Assembly: GCA_900768875.1 (NCBI GenBank)
Contig: CAAGEP010000019.1
Span: 1-40,468, forward strand
Source of the DNA: Alphaproteobacteria bacterium
Lineage (GTDB): Bacteria; Pseudomonadota; Alphaproteobacteria; CAAGCB01; CAG-977
Length of the DNA: 40,468 nucleotides
Direction: 5' to 3'
Within the stretch, counting starts at the first letter, position 1. Every line of letters starts with the position of its first letter. The notes under the pieces are model-generated. The model was given only the letters and a program-made list of their open reading frames with translations, had not been told where the DNA came from and ran no database searches. Below, one piece after another: positions 7,834 through 16,719 of this stretch. Position numbers and translations under genes: made by a program.

Positions 7834-10800
7834 ACGTACACTTCTTCGGTCGCGGACAGAGCTTCGGCGTTTCTGCCCTCGGCGTTTTTCATGCGGTCAA
7901 GGACTTTGCGGTATTCAATCGGCACGACTTTGACGAACAGCGGGAATCTGTTTTCCCAGTTGTCCAAAATGCGCTTTGCCTGCGCCGAACCCGTGTACCA
8001 GTAATGCTTTTCCAAAATGGCGTGCAGAGCTTCCTTGTCGTCTTTCGACCACACGTTTTCCAAATCGACGCTGTCCAGATTGCACCGCGTCTGAAAAATT
8101 TCCGTTTCGTCGTAAACGTAAGCAATGCCGCCGCTCATCCCCGCGGCGAAGTTGTACCCCGTCGATCCGAGGATGACCACCGTTCCGCCCGTCATGTATT
8201 CGCAGCAATGGTCGCCGACGCCTTCGACAACCGCCAAAGCGCCGCTGTTTCTGACGGCGAACCGTTCGCCCGCCATACCGCAGAAATACGCTTCTCCGCC
8301 CGTTGCGCCGTACAAAGCGACGTTGCCGACAATCACGTTTTCATGGGGCATAAAGTCGACGTTCGGCGGATGACGCACAATGATTTTTCCGCCTGACAGC
8401 CCTTTGCCGACATAGTCGTTCGCTTCGCCGTTGACGCGAATGGTGACGCCTTTTGCCAAAAACGCGCCCAAGCTTTGTCCCGCAGAACCCGATAATTCCA
8501 GAGTTATGGAATCATCCTCCAAACCGTCCGCGCCGCAGCGTTTGACGACCGCGCCGCTCAGCCGCGCGCCGACCGTTCTGTCCGTGTTGCGCACGGGCAG
8601 CGTAAAGGCGGCTTTCAGTCCCGTTTTCACCGTATTTTCAATCATCGGCAGCAACGCGGTGTCAAAGCTTTTTTCCGCTTCGGCGGACGCGACGAAATGC
8701 CGCGTGCCGTCTTTGGGCATTGCCAGCAGACGCGCGAAATCGACGCCCTGCGCCTTGCCTGTTTTTTTGGCGGGATCTTGCTCCAAGCAATCCGCGCGCC
8801 CAATCATATCATCAACGGTCTTAAAGCCCAGCTGCGCCATATATTCGCGCATTTCTTCGGCGATAAAGCGCAGATAGTTGATGATGTATTCGGGCTTTCC
8901 GTCAAACCGCGCGCGCAGTTCGGGATTTTGAGTCGCCAACCCCATGGGGCAGGTGTCCAAGTGACATTTTCTGTCCATACAGCACCCCAGCGTAATCAGC
9001 AAAGCCGTGCCGAAGCCGTATTCTTCCGCCCCCAGCAAAGCCGCCACCGCCAAATCGCGTCCCGTTTTCAGCTGACCGTCGGTCTGGATTTTAATCCGCC
9101 CGCGCAGTCCGTTCGCGATTAAAGCCTGCTGTGTTTCGGCAACGCCGATTTCCCACGGCAACCCCGCATGACGAATCGCCGTCATCGGCGACGCGCCCGT
9201 CCCGCCGTCATAGCCCGCAATGGTTACCACGTCGGCTTTGGCTTTCGCAACGCCCGAAGCAATCGTCCCGACGCCCGCTTTTGCAACAAGCTTCACGGAT
9301 ATTTTTGCGTTCGGATTGACCATTTTCAAATCGAAAATCAGCTGAGCCAAATCTTCGATGGAATAAATGTCGTGATGCGGCGGGGGCGAAATCAGCGAAA
9401 CGCCGCTGACCGTATGACGGATGCGGGCGATTTCCTCGGTCACTTTGTGCGCGGGCAGCTGTCCGCCCTCGCCCGGTTTTGCGCCTTGCGCCAACTTGAT
9501 TTGCAATTCCTCGGCGTTGACCAGATATTCGGTCGTCACCCCGAAACGTCCCGACGCGATTTGCTTGATTTTGGAACAAATGTCGTTGCCGTCGGGTTTG
9601 GTGTAAAAGCGGTACGGGTCTTCGCCGCCTTCGCCCGAATTGCTGCGCGCGCCGATGCGGTTCATCGCGATTGCAATCGTTTCGTGCGTTTCGCGGTTAA
9701 TCGACCCCATGGACATCGCGGCGGAAACAAAGCGTTTCATAATGTTTTCGGCGGGTTCGACTTCGGCAATGTCAATCGGCGTTCCCGCTTTGAACCGCAG
9801 CAAAGCCCGCAAAGTCAGCGGGTCGCGGTTTTCAATCAGCGCGCTGTATTGCTTGTAAAGCGCATAGTCGTTTTCCCGCACCGCTTTTTTCAGCATAGCC
9901 ATGGCTTGCGGTGTCCACAAGTGTTCTTCGCCGCCCCTTTGCAAGCGGTAATCGCCGCCGACGTTCAATTCGGGTTCGGGCGATTCGTCGAAAGCCCTGT
10001 GATGACGCGCCGCGCAATCCCGCGCGATATCGTCCAAACCGATGCCGCCGATGGCGGACGACGTACCTGTAAAGTGCTTGTCAATCAAAGCCTTGCCCAG
10101 ACCGACCGCCTCGAACACCTGCGATCCCCAGAAACTGCGCACGGTCGAAATGCCGACTCGGCTGAAGCATTTGAGCAATCCTTTTTTCAGCGCGGTCAGA
10201 TAAGCGAATTCGGCTTCTTCGGGTGTTTTTGTTTTTTCCAGCTCGCCGTTTTCCGCCATGGCGCGCACGGTTTGCAAAGCGATTGCGGGACAAACCGCGT
10301 TTGCGCCGAACGCAATCAGCTGAGCAAAGTGAATGACCTCGCGCGCTTCGCCCGTTTCGGCGATAATGCCCGCTTTGTAGCGCAAACCTTTGCGAATCAG
10401 GAAATGGTGCAACCCCGAAACCGCCAGCAAAGCGGGAATCGGCGTATGGTTTTTGTCGCACTCAAGGTCGCTGAGAATCAGAATATCCGCGCCGTTTTGA
10501 ACAGCGTTTTCGGCTTTCGCGAACAAATCGTCCAAAGCGGCGTTCAGCCCCTCGCCGCCCTTTGAAGCGTCGAATACGGCGTTCAGCCGCACGGATTTGA
10601 TGTCTTCGTTTTCGATTTTTTCCAAATGCGCCAACAAAGCGGGCTCCAAAATCGGCGACGTCAGTTTCAGCCGTCTGAAATGCCCCGCCGTTTCGGTCAA
10701 GAGGTTCTTTTCCCGCCCGATAAAGCTCATCAAGCTCATCACCAATTCTTCGCGCAAGGGGTCGATGGGCGGGTTGGTGACCTGCGCGAACTGCTGTTTG

Positions 10801-12380
10801 AAATAGCTGAACAGCAGCTGCGGACGGTGCGACAATACGGCAAGCGGCGCGTCGTAGCCCATTGAACCGACGGGTTCCTGCGCGTTTGACGCCATGGGGT
10901 TCAAAATCAGCTTCAATTCCTCTGCCGTATAGCCGAATTCGTTTTGATACCGCTTCAGCGTTTCAACATCCGTCGCTTTATCGGCGGCGGGAGCATAAAG
11001 CGTGTTGATTTGAATACGGTTTTCGCGAACCCAGTGGCGGTACGGATTCTGACGCGAGATTTTACCCTTGATTTCGCTGTCGGACACGATTCTTTTCTGC
11101 CGCAAATCGACCAGAAACATCTTGCCGGGGGTCAGTTTGCCGCGCACGCGGATATTGTTCGGCGCAACGTCGATAACGCCCGCTTCGCTTGCCATAATGA
11201 CGAATCCGTCCTTGGTCACCGTATAGCGGCAGGGACGCAGTCCGTTCCTGTCCAGCAATCCGCCGACATAGTTGCGCCCGTCCGTGAACACCATCGCCGC
11301 GGGTCCGTCCCACGGCTCCATAATCGACGCGTGATATTCGTAAAACGCGCGCTTGTCCTCGCTCATCACGAATTTGTCGCCGAACGCTTCGGGCACCATC
11401 ATCATCATCGCGTGCGGAATCGACCGCCCCGTAACCGTCAGCATTTCCAAAACGTTGTCGAAAATCATCGTGTCCGATCCCGTTTCGTCAATCACGGGCT
11501 TGATGTTTTCGATTTCCGCGCCGAACGCGTCGCTGGCGAGGTTCGGCTCAATCGCCCTGATATGGTTGACGTTGCCGCGCAAAGTGTTGATTTCGCCGTT
11601 GTGGGCGACCGCGCGGAACGGCTGAGCCATGCGCCATGTCGGCAAAGTGTTCGTGCTGTAGCGCGAATGGGCGATGCAGAACGCGGCGGCAAAGTCCTCA
11701 TCCTTTAAATCCGTGTAAAATTCCGCCATGTGCGACCCCGCGACCAGCCCTTTGTAAACAATGGTGCGCGGCGACAGGGAGCAAACGTAAAACTGGGACA
11801 AATCCTTGTCCTTGACGGCTTTGATTTCTTTTTCGACCGTTTTGCGGATTAAATAAAGCTTGCGAATGAACTCCTGTTCGTTCATCCCGCCGCTTGCCAG
11901 AAAGATTTGCTTGAACACCGGCACGGTTTTCGCCGCGATTTCGCCCAGCAGGGAAAAATCGACGGGAACGTCGCGTTCGCCGATGTAGCGGCAGCCGTAC
12001 TTTTCCGCCGTAATGCGCAAAGCGCGCAGACAGACGACGGCATCGTCGGCGTCAGAGGGCAAAAACACTTGTCCCACCGCGTATTCGCCCGTTTTGGGCA
12101 AAGCGAACGGAACGGATTTTCTGAAAAACCCGTCGGGCAGCTGCACCATGATTCCCGCGCCGTCGCTGGTTTTGCCGTCCGCGCCGATGGCGCAGCGGTG
12201 TTCCAGATTGCTTAAAATCGTAATGCCTTTGCGCACCAAATCGTGTTCGGGTTTGGCGTTCAGATTGACGATAAAGCCGATACCGCAGTTTTCATGCTCC
12301 AAATTCGGATTGTAAAGCCCGAATTCGCGGGGTTCGCCCGCAGCGTTGCATGTAAAACCGTTTATCGTTTGTGTCGTCAT
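7830..12380 (-). CDS. gltB: Glutamate synthase large (alpha) subunit
   Basis: This 1516-residue enzyme makes glutamate from glutamine and 2-oxoglutarate. The N-terminal glutaminase domain starts at Cys32 (ENCGIGF) after a 31-residue propeptide; that Cys becomes the N-terminal nucleophile. A central domain follows, then the FMN-binding synthase domain, with GEGGEDPYRF, KPGEGGQLPAHKV and SPPPHHDIYSIEDLAQLI. The iron-sulfur cysteines are present in CMDRKCHLDTC with the usual 5- and 4-residue spacing. A GXGXG beta-helix domain closes the protein. The ATG at 12380 has the ribosome-binding site GGAGG; upstream codons to 12425 lack one. The small subunit gene gltD is not in the window. slyX lies 86 bases upstream on the same strand. 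Confidence 0.97.
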   Translation of the reverse strand: MTTQTINGFTCNAAGEPREFGLYNPNLEHENCGIGFIVNLNAKPEHDLVRKGITILSNLEHRCAIGADGKTSDGAGIMVQLPDGFFRKSVPFALPKTGEYAVGQVFLPSDADDAVVCLRALRITAEKYGCRYIGERDVPVDFSLLGEIAAKTVPVFKQIFLASGGMNEQEFIRKLYLIRKTVEKEIKAVKDKDLSQFYVCSLSPRTIVYKGLVAGSHMAEFYTDLKDEDFAAAFCIAHSRYSTNTLPTWRMAQPFRAVAHNGEINTLRGNVNHIRAIEPNLASDAFGAEIENIKPVIDETGSDTMIFDNVLEMLTVTGRSIPHAMMMMVPEAFGDKFVMSEDKRAFYEYHASIMEPWDGPAAMVFTDGRNYVGGLLDRNGLRPCRYTVTKDGFVIMASEAGVIDVAPNNIRVRGKLTPGKMFLVDLRQKRIVSDSEIKGKISRQNPYRHWVRENRIQINTLYAPAADKATDVETLKRYQNEFGYTAEELKLILNPMASNAQEPVGSMGYDAPLAVLSHRPQLLFSYFKQQFAQVTNPPIDPLREELVMSLMSFIGREKNLLTETAGHFRRLKLTSPILEPALLAHLEKIENEDIKSVRLNAVFDASKGGEGLNAALDDLFAKAENAVQNGADILILSDLECDKNHTPIPALLAVSGLHHFLIRKGLRYKAGIIAETGEAREVIHFAQLIAFGANAVCPAIALQTVRAMAENGELEKTKTPEEAEFAYLTALKKGLLKCFSRVGISTVRSFWGSQVFEAVGLGKALIDKHFTGTSSAIGGIGLDDIARDCAARHHRAFDESPEPELNVGGDYRLQRGGEEHLWTPQAMAMLKKAVRENDYALYKQYSALIENRDPLTLRALLRFKAGTPIDIAEVEPAENIMKRFVSAAMSMGSINRETHETIAIAMNRIGARSNSGEGGEDPYRFYTKPDGNDICSKIKQIASGRFGVTTEYLVNAEELQIKLAQGAKPGEGGQLPAHKVTEEIARIRHTVSGVSLISPPPHHDIYSIEDLAQLIFDLKMVNPNAKISVKLVAKAGVGTIASGVAKAKADVVTIAGYDGGTGASPMTAIRHAGLPWEIGVAETQQALIANGLRGRIKIQTDGQLKTGRDLAVAALLGAEEYGFGTALLITLGCCMDRKCHLDTCPMGLATQNPELRARFDGKPEYIINYLRFIAEEMREYMAQLGFKTVDDMIGRADCLEQDPAKKTGKAQGVDFARLLAMPKDGTRHFVASAEAEKSFDTALLPMIENTVKTGLKAAFTLPVRNTDRTVGARLSGAVVKRCGADGLEDDSITLELSGSAGQSLGAFLAKGVTIRVNGEANDYVGKGLSGGKIIVRHPPNVDFMPHENVIVGNVALYGATGGEAYFCGMAGERFAVRNSGALAVVEGVGDHCCEYMTGGTVVILGSTGYNFAAGMSGGIAYVYDETEIFQTRCNLDSVDLENVWSKDDKEALHAILEKHYWYTGSAQAKRILDNWENRFPLFVKVVPIEYRKVLDRMKNAEGRNAEALSATEEVYV

Positions 12381-12388
12381 GAAAGCCT

Positions 12389-12412
12389 CCGCTTGTTTTG
12401 ATACAAAAGCGG
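12389..12412 (-). promoter_or_regulatory. Hairpin in the gltB leader next to the ribosome-binding site
   Basis: On the minus strand CCGCTT and AAGCGG pair across a 12-base loop. The second arm runs into the gltB Shine-Dalgarno GCGGAGG, so the structure could affect translation. It may also be chance. Confidence 0.3.
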
Positions 12413-12466
12413 GGGAAAGATACACTTTTTTGACGGCTTTTTACAGCGGAAAATGCAGTTTTTTCA

Positions 12467-12676
12467 TCAATAATGCGGCGGCGGGACTTCTTCGGACAAA
12501 GGACGGACGAATTCGCCGGCGCCGTGCAGTTCCAAAAAGCGCACTTCCTTTTCCAAACGGTCGATGGTCAGCGCCTGTTCGGCGACGATTTGGTTCAAGT
12601 CTTTCAGCGTGCGGTCGAAATCCGCGACAAACATTTCCAAAGCGATAAAGCGTTCTTCGGTTTCAATATCGGTCAT
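12467..12676 (-). CDS. slyX: SlyX family protein
   Basis: This is a short 69-residue coiled-coil protein. The pattern TEERFIALEMFVADFDRTLKDLNQIVAEQALTIDRLEKEV with a polar, proline-rich end (PPPHY) is typical of SlyX, a conserved small protein of unknown function. The ATG at 12676 follows GAAGGAG. A much longer reading frame extends upstream, but that part is antisense to the M20 peptidase gene and is a shadow. slyX has a good promoter of its own and precedes gltB on the same strand, with no clear terminator between. Confidence 0.85.
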   Translation of the reverse strand: MTDIETEERFIALEMFVADFDRTLKDLNQIVAEQALTIDRLEKEVRFLELHGAGEFVRPLSEEVPPPHY

Positions 12677-12699
12677 GGGCAAATCTCCTTCTATCCTCT

Positions 12700-12728
12700 T
12701 TTGTAGCTTCACAAACCGCAAATAACAA
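12700..12728 (-). promoter_or_regulatory. slyX promoter
   Basis: On the minus strand TTGTTA (12723-12728), 17 bases and TACAAA (12700-12705) are followed by the slyX ribosome-binding site. It may also drive gltB. Confidence 0.55.
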
Positions 12729-12736
12729 GTCATCAC

Positions 12737-12765
12737 TTGAGATAGTTTCAAAAAAGGGATACCCT
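12737..12765 (+). promoter_or_regulatory. Promoter of the M20 peptidase gene
   Basis: TTGAGA (12737-12742), a 17-base spacer and TACCCT (12760-12765) precede the ATG at 12788. The -35 lies 9 bases from the divergent slyX -35. Confidence 0.5.
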
Positions 12766-12787
12766 GCACAAAAAAAGAGAGGTCACC

Positions 12788-13975
12788 ATGTCTGATTTGA
12801 TTAACTTGTTCCGCACTTTGGCGAAAATTCCGTCCCCGTCCATGCGCGAAGACGCCGTCGCCGAAAAAATCATGTCTTTTTTCACCGAAAACGGCATTGA
12901 TTGCCGCCGCGACGAAACGGGCAACGTCTACGCCCGCGTTCCCGCGACCGATTCGGCGAAAAAGCCCGTTATGCTGTCCGCGCACATGGATGTCGTGGGC
13001 GACGACCGCCCCGTGCATATCGTCGAAAAGGACGGCTTTATCGAAACCGACAAAACCCGCACTTTGGGCGCCGACGACAAAGCGGGCGTTTCGTGCGCCA
13101 TGATGCTGGCGAAAGAAACGGCTGCCGACAAAACGCTGAAGCACGGCGGACTGGAAATCGTGTTCACCCGCGACGAAGAACAAAATATGACGGGCGCGCG
13201 CAACATCGAATATAAAACGCTGGAATCCGAACACATCCTTGTTTTGGACGGCGACCGTTTGGGCGAACTGCAAATCGCGGGCGCGGGCTACACCAAAATG
13301 ACGCTGTCCGTCACAGGCACGAAAGGCGGTCATTCGGGCATCGACATCGCCGATACGTCGCGCGTCAACGCGGTCAAGCTGCTGGCAGAAATCATGGCTC
13401 AAATTCCGCAAGGCGTTTACAAACAAGACGAAACGGGCGTCGTCACGTCGATTAACGCGGGCGCAATCGCGGCGGGCGGATTGAAGAACATTCAAACCGA
13501 CAAGCAGGGCGCGGCGTTTATGGCGGAACTGGCGGACAAAGCGATGACGAATATGATTAACACGGACGCTTTCGCCGTTTATTCGATTCGCAGTTCCGAT
13601 TTGAAAAACGAAGAACAACTGCACCGCGACATCGAATCGATTGTCGCAAAGTTCAAGGACAAAGCCGACGTTTCCGTCGTCTTCAAGCGCAACCTGCCGC
13701 CGTTCGAGCGTTCCGCCGACGAAACGGTAACGATTGCCGCGCGCAAAGCCGCCAAAACCGCGAACGTCCCGTTGACCGTGTCGTCGTTTCACGCCGCGGC
13801 GGAAACGCACCTGTACGCAACGGAAACGAACAAGTCGGGCGTTGTGTTCAAACCCGTTTTGCTGGGTATCGCAAACATCTACAACATGCATTCCGCCGAC
13901 GAAAAAATCGAACGCGAATCCCTTGTCAAAGGCTATGCCTTGTTGAAAGAAATCTTCAAACAAATCAACGCTTAA
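12788..13975 (+). CDS. M20-family metallopeptidase (PepT-like)
   Basis: This 395-residue cytosolic dizinc peptidase would cleave amino acids from di- or tripeptides. Catalytic and metal residues are all in place: H66 and D68 in SAHMDVV, the bridging Asp in GADDKAG (about 96), the base E130 and metal ligand E131 in RDEEQ, D154 in VLDGD, and the last His at 368 in NMHSADE. A dimerisation or lid domain lies in between (GTKGGHSGID). The sequence resembles PepT-like proteins, although true PepT substrate preference cannot be told. The ribosome-binding site GAGAGGT supports the ATG at 12788. Confidence 0.93.
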   Translation: MSDLINLFRTLAKIPSPSMREDAVAEKIMSFFTENGIDCRRDETGNVYARVPATDSAKKPVMLSAHMDVVGDDRPVHIVEKDGFIETDKTRTLGADDKAGVSCAMMLAKETAADKTLKHGGLEIVFTRDEEQNMTGARNIEYKTLESEHILVLDGDRLGELQIAGAGYTKMTLSVTGTKGGHSGIDIADTSRVNAVKLLAEIMAQIPQGVYKQDETGVVTSINAGAIAAGGLKNIQTDKQGAAFMAELADKAMTNMINTDAFAVYSIRSSDLKNEEQLHRDIESIVAKFKDKADVSVVFKRNLPPFERSADETVTIAARKAAKTANVPLTVSSFHAAAETHLYATETNKSGVVFKPVLLGIANIYNMHSADEKIERESLVKGYALLKEIFKQINA

Positions 13976-13981
13976 GCCTTT

Positions 13982-14010
13982 TTTAACCCGCTGTTGTTAT
14001 CCTCTATAAT
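13982..14010 (+). promoter_or_regulatory. Possible promoter of the HAD nucleotidase gene
   Basis: A perfect TATAAT (14005-14010) lies 17 bases after a weak TTTAAC and about 22 bases before the ATG at 14032. Confidence 0.4.
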
Positions 14011-14031
14011 CCGATAAAAAAGGATAAGAGG

Positions 14032-14733
14032 ATGACAACAAACGATTTGGGCGCGGTATTGGCGCATACGAAAAACTGGATTTTCGACTTGGACGACACG
14101 CTTTATCCGCCGTCCGAAGCCATTTACGCCCAAATGGCGCGGCGCATCCGCGATTATATCATGAAAACCGTCGGCGTCGACGAACAAACGGCAAGCGTCA
14201 TTCAGAAAAGCTATTACAAGCAATACGGCGCGACCGTTCACGGGTTGGTGCTGGAACATCATATCAGTCCCGCCGATTTTACCGACTATGTTCATCAGCT
14301 TGATTTGTCGTCGCTGAAGCCCGACCCGAAACTGCGCGCGGTTATGCAAGCGTTGCCGGGGCGGCGGTTCGTGTTCACCAACGGCGCGTACGAACACGCC
14401 GAACGCGTTTTAAAGCGCATCGGATTGGACGATTTGATAAACGGCATTTTTTCAATCCGCGAAGCGGGCTACATTCCCAAACCCGCGCTTGAAACCTATC
14501 AAAAAATGATAAAAGCGTTTAACATCAATCCCGCCGAAAGCATGATGTTCGACGACAACCAGCAAAACGTTCTGGGGGCGAAACGCGCGGGCATCAAAGG
14601 CGTTTGGATTTCGTCGAACGTTTCAAACAACAAGTACTGCATGGCGGATTGCGACGATTTCTGCGACTATCAAACCCCCGATTTGGTCACTTTTCTGACG
14701 CCGTACTTCGGCAACGCGAAACAAGCGTCCTAA
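14032..14733 (+). CDS. HAD-superfamily pyrimidine 5'-nucleotidase-like protein
   Basis: This 233-residue phosphatase belongs to the HAD superfamily. Motif I is FDLDDTLYPP (nucleophile D19, acid/base D21), motif II is VFTNGA, motif III the Lys in YIPKP, and motif IV MMFDDNQQN. The sequence resembles the pyrimidine 5'-nucleotidase (SDT1/PpaA-like) branch, with an all-helical cap between motifs I and II. It would dephosphorylate nucleoside monophosphates, which fits the nucleoside-salvage genes about 14 kb away, but substrate is inference. Its stop codon overlaps the stop of the convergent next gene. Confidence 0.85.
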   Translation: MTTNDLGAVLAHTKNWIFDLDDTLYPPSEAIYAQMARRIRDYIMKTVGVDEQTASVIQKSYYKQYGATVHGLVLEHHISPADFTDYVHQLDLSSLKPDPKLRAVMQALPGRRFVFTNGAYEHAERVLKRIGLDDLINGIFSIREAGYIPKPALETYQKMIKAFNINPAESMMFDDNQQNVLGAKRAGIKGVWISSNVSNNKYCMADCDDFCDYQTPDLVTFLTPYFGNAKQAS

Positions 14734-15089
14734 AATTCCCGCCACGATTTGCCGTTCAGCAGCAAATCGACGGGCTTCGGCTCCCCGTATTTCGGCAAAG
14801 CAATCACCATTTCCGCCTTGACGGCCGAGGAACGCAAAACGTTTTCCAGCTCCCGCGCTTTGTTTTCGGGAACATAAAAGCGGCGAATGTCGTTACAGCA
14901 GTCTTTGTAAGACGAATTTTCGGGATACAGGACTTGAATGCGCAAGTAATGCCCGCTCAGCAAATCGCGCGGATCGTACCCCGAAACGGGCAGAACGATT
15001 TTTTCGGCGGTCGAAAGCGAAACCTGCAAAACAGACACCCAGCAAAACAGCGCGATTATCGGAAAAGCCAGTAAAATCCTTGTTTTCAT
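14730..15089 (-). CDS. GDYXXLXY-domain membrane-anchored protein
   Basis: This 119-residue protein has one N-terminal hydrophobic segment (LLAFPIIALFCWVSVLQ) followed by an extracytoplasmic domain. DPRDLLSGHYLRIQVLY is a variant of the GDYXXLXY family signature. Proteins of this family are usually encoded beside a DUF2157 membrane protein, as here: the ATG at 15089 overlaps the stop codon of the upstream DUF2157 gene (ATGA). Two adjacent cysteines (DCCND) lie in the domain. Function is unknown. Confidence 0.8.
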   Translation of the reverse strand: MKTRILLAFPIIALFCWVSVLQVSLSTAEKIVLPVSGYDPRDLLSGHYLRIQVLYPENSSYKDCCNDIRRFYVPENKARELENVLRSSAVKAEMVIALPKYGEPKPVDLLLNGKSWREF

Positions 15090-16159
15090 TTCAGCCCCGC
15101 TTTCAGTTTCAAATCGATTTTACGCCAGCCGACCGCCAGCCCCAAAATCACCATTCCCGTGAAAATCAGCCCGAACCCCGTCGACAGCAACGTTCCGAAC
15201 AGCTCCAGATACGCCGCGAACAGCCGTATTCCCAAACACAGCGTCAGCAAGCGGGAAAGACCGACGGCTTTGGCTTGCGCGGCGGCAAAGACCAAACACA
15301 CCAGCACGCACAGCTGAGCGGCAAACACGACAATCTGTTCGTTCACGCCGCCCAACACCGTTGCAAAAACAACGCAAACGGGATACAGGGATTTATATGG
15401 CGTTTTAAGGGCGTAAAGCGCTCCCGCCGCCGCCGCCGCCCAAACCGCCATGGAAACAAAGCCGACCGCGGGAATGTTCCGATGCCACATGTAATCTGGA
15501 TTCATCAGCGGCAGCACGGCGAATACGGCGGAAAGCCACCGCACGGGGGTCAAAAAAACTTTCGCCTTGTCCGTCAGCAGCGTCGCCCCCCACACCGCCA
15601 TAAAGAAAGCGGAAACACACAAAGAGCTTTCAAAGTATTCCGCCCAGAAATCGAACACCTTTTCGGCAAAGGGGGAAGTCAAAAAAGCACCGAAAACCGC
15701 GGCTTCCCACAAAAAACCGAAAAGCACTTTTTTCGTCAGCAGCATCGGCGGAAAAGACAGCGCGCTCCAAAACGCCAGCGTTTTCCACGTTTCGGACTGC
15801 AAATGGAAAATCTGCCCGACCAGCCCCATCGCCGCGAAAAACAAAATGCCCTGCGAAAACAGCAAAGCTTCGAATACGGCGGGCTTTTTACCCTGCACGC
15901 GCACGGCGGCAACGGCGTTTGCGGCAAGCGCCGCAAACATCGCCGTCAGCTTCAAACCCGCGGGAATATCCTGCCAATTCGCCGCGACAATCGCGACAAT
16001 GCCCAATCCGACCGCGAACACGCCGACCAGCCCCAACGCCAGAAACGGCGACAAAACCGATTTGCGGTTTTGCTCGAATTCCAACACTTTTTCGCCCTGT
16101 TCGGCGGTAATCAAATCCGCCCCGACCCAATCGGATATTTTGTGTGCCAGCGATGCCAT
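15086..16159 (-). CDS. DUF2157 multi-pass membrane protein
   Basis: This 357-residue protein starts with a short helical cytosolic region (LAHKISDWVGADLITAEQGEKVLEFE), the DUF2157 signature. About ten hydrophobic segments follow, including LGLVGVFAVGLGIVAIVAANW. The final segment (FIFTGMVILGLAVGW type) and a charged tail close it. It is paired with the GDYXXLXY protein; the two probably form one envelope complex of unknown function. Transcription appears to start from the promoter at 16187-16216. Confidence 0.85.
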   Translation of the reverse strand: MASLAHKISDWVGADLITAEQGEKVLEFEQNRKSVLSPFLALGLVGVFAVGLGIVAIVAANWQDIPAGLKLTAMFAALAANAVAAVRVQGKKPAVFEALLFSQGILFFAAMGLVGQIFHLQSETWKTLAFWSALSFPPMLLTKKVLFGFLWEAAVFGAFLTSPFAEKVFDFWAEYFESSLCVSAFFMAVWGATLLTDKAKVFLTPVRWLSAVFAVLPLMNPDYMWHRNIPAVGFVSMAVWAAAAAGALYALKTPYKSLYPVCVVFATVLGGVNEQIVVFAAQLCVLVCLVFAAAQAKAVGLSRLLTLCLGIRLFAAYLELFGTLLSTGFGLIFTGMVILGLAVGWRKIDLKLKAGLK

Positions 16160-16186
16160 AAGAGGTTCTCCCCGTTTGTTTTATCA

Positions 16187-16216
16187 ACGATAGCACGGAT
16201 TTTTGTTTACAAACAA
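16187..16216 (-). promoter_or_regulatory. Promoter of the DUF2157 operon
   Basis: On the minus strand TTGTTT (16211-16216), 18 bases, and an extended -10 TGC-TATCGT (16187-16192). Its -35 touches the -35 of the divergent DUF3015 promoter. The dyad TGTTT-AC-AAACA (16204-16215) spans both. Confidence 0.5.
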
Positions 16217-16235
16217 CGCCTTTTTAACGTACATT
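16206..16235 (+). promoter_or_regulatory. Promoter of the DUF3015/DUF4105 operon
   Basis: TTTACA (16206-16211), an 18-base spacer and TACATT (16230-16235) precede the ATG at 16270, which has the ribosome-binding site GAAAGGA. Confidence 0.5.
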
Positions 16236-16269
16236 TTTGAAATCTGCTGACAGGAAAGGATACTAAATC

Positions 16270-16713
16270 ATGAAAAAAGCAGCTTTGTTTTTGGTTTTGT
16301 TCTTGGGTTCCGCGTCCAACGCTTTCGCAATCGACAGCACGGGTTGCGGTTTGGGTTCCATGATATTCAAGGGGCAAAAAGGTCAACTGCACCAGATTTT
16401 GGCTGTAACGACGAACGGTTCGTTCGGAACGCAGACGTTCGGCATTACGTCCAACACGTCGGGCTGCGACAGCTACGGCAGAATCACGGGCGGCACGGGT
16501 CGCATGTTCGCGTTTTTGGAAAACAATCTGGACCAGTTCGCCGCTGACGCCGCCGTCGGCAAAGGCGAAACCATCGAAGCCATTGCCGCCATCACCGGCC
16601 GCGATGCCGAAACGGTCGGCCGTGTTGCACACAACAACTTTGCCGAATTGTTCGGCGACAAGGACGTTTCCGCCGTGACCGTCACGCTGAAAATGGCGGA
16701 TTTGCTGGCATAA
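16270..16713 (+). CDS. DUF3015 secreted protein
   Basis: This 147-residue protein has a clear signal peptide (MKKAALFLVLFLGSASNAFA, cleavage before IDST). The mature part begins with TGCGLGSMIFKGQKG and contains ATTNGSFGTQTFGITSNTSGC, the hallmark of DUF3015 proteins, with two cysteines likely forming a disulfide. Length is typical. It is followed six bases later by the DUF4105 gene, so the pair is co-transcribed. Function is unknown; location is periplasmic or outer surface. Confidence 0.88.
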   Translation: MKKAALFLVLFLGSASNAFAIDSTGCGLGSMIFKGQKGQLHQILAVTTNGSFGTQTFGITSNTSGCDSYGRITGGTGRMFAFLENNLDQFAADAAVGKGETIEAIAAITGRDAETVGRVAHNNFAELFGDKDVSAVTVTLKMADLLA

Positions 16714-16719
16714 CAAGGA

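Noticed and set aside
9168..10565. Plus-strand frame of 465 codons inside gltB
   Set aside because: Composition is biased (Arg, Phe, Gln rich) and it is a shadow of the conserved glutamate synthase reading frame.
12677..13963. Minus-strand extension of the slyX frame to about 498 codons
   Set aside because: It is antisense to the M20 peptidase, whose catalytic residues are all in place; the internal ATG with a good ribosome-binding site defines slyX.
15080..16240. Plus-strand frame of 386 codons opposite DUF2157
   Set aside because: Gln/Arg-rich shadow of a membrane protein gene with clear transmembrane segments.
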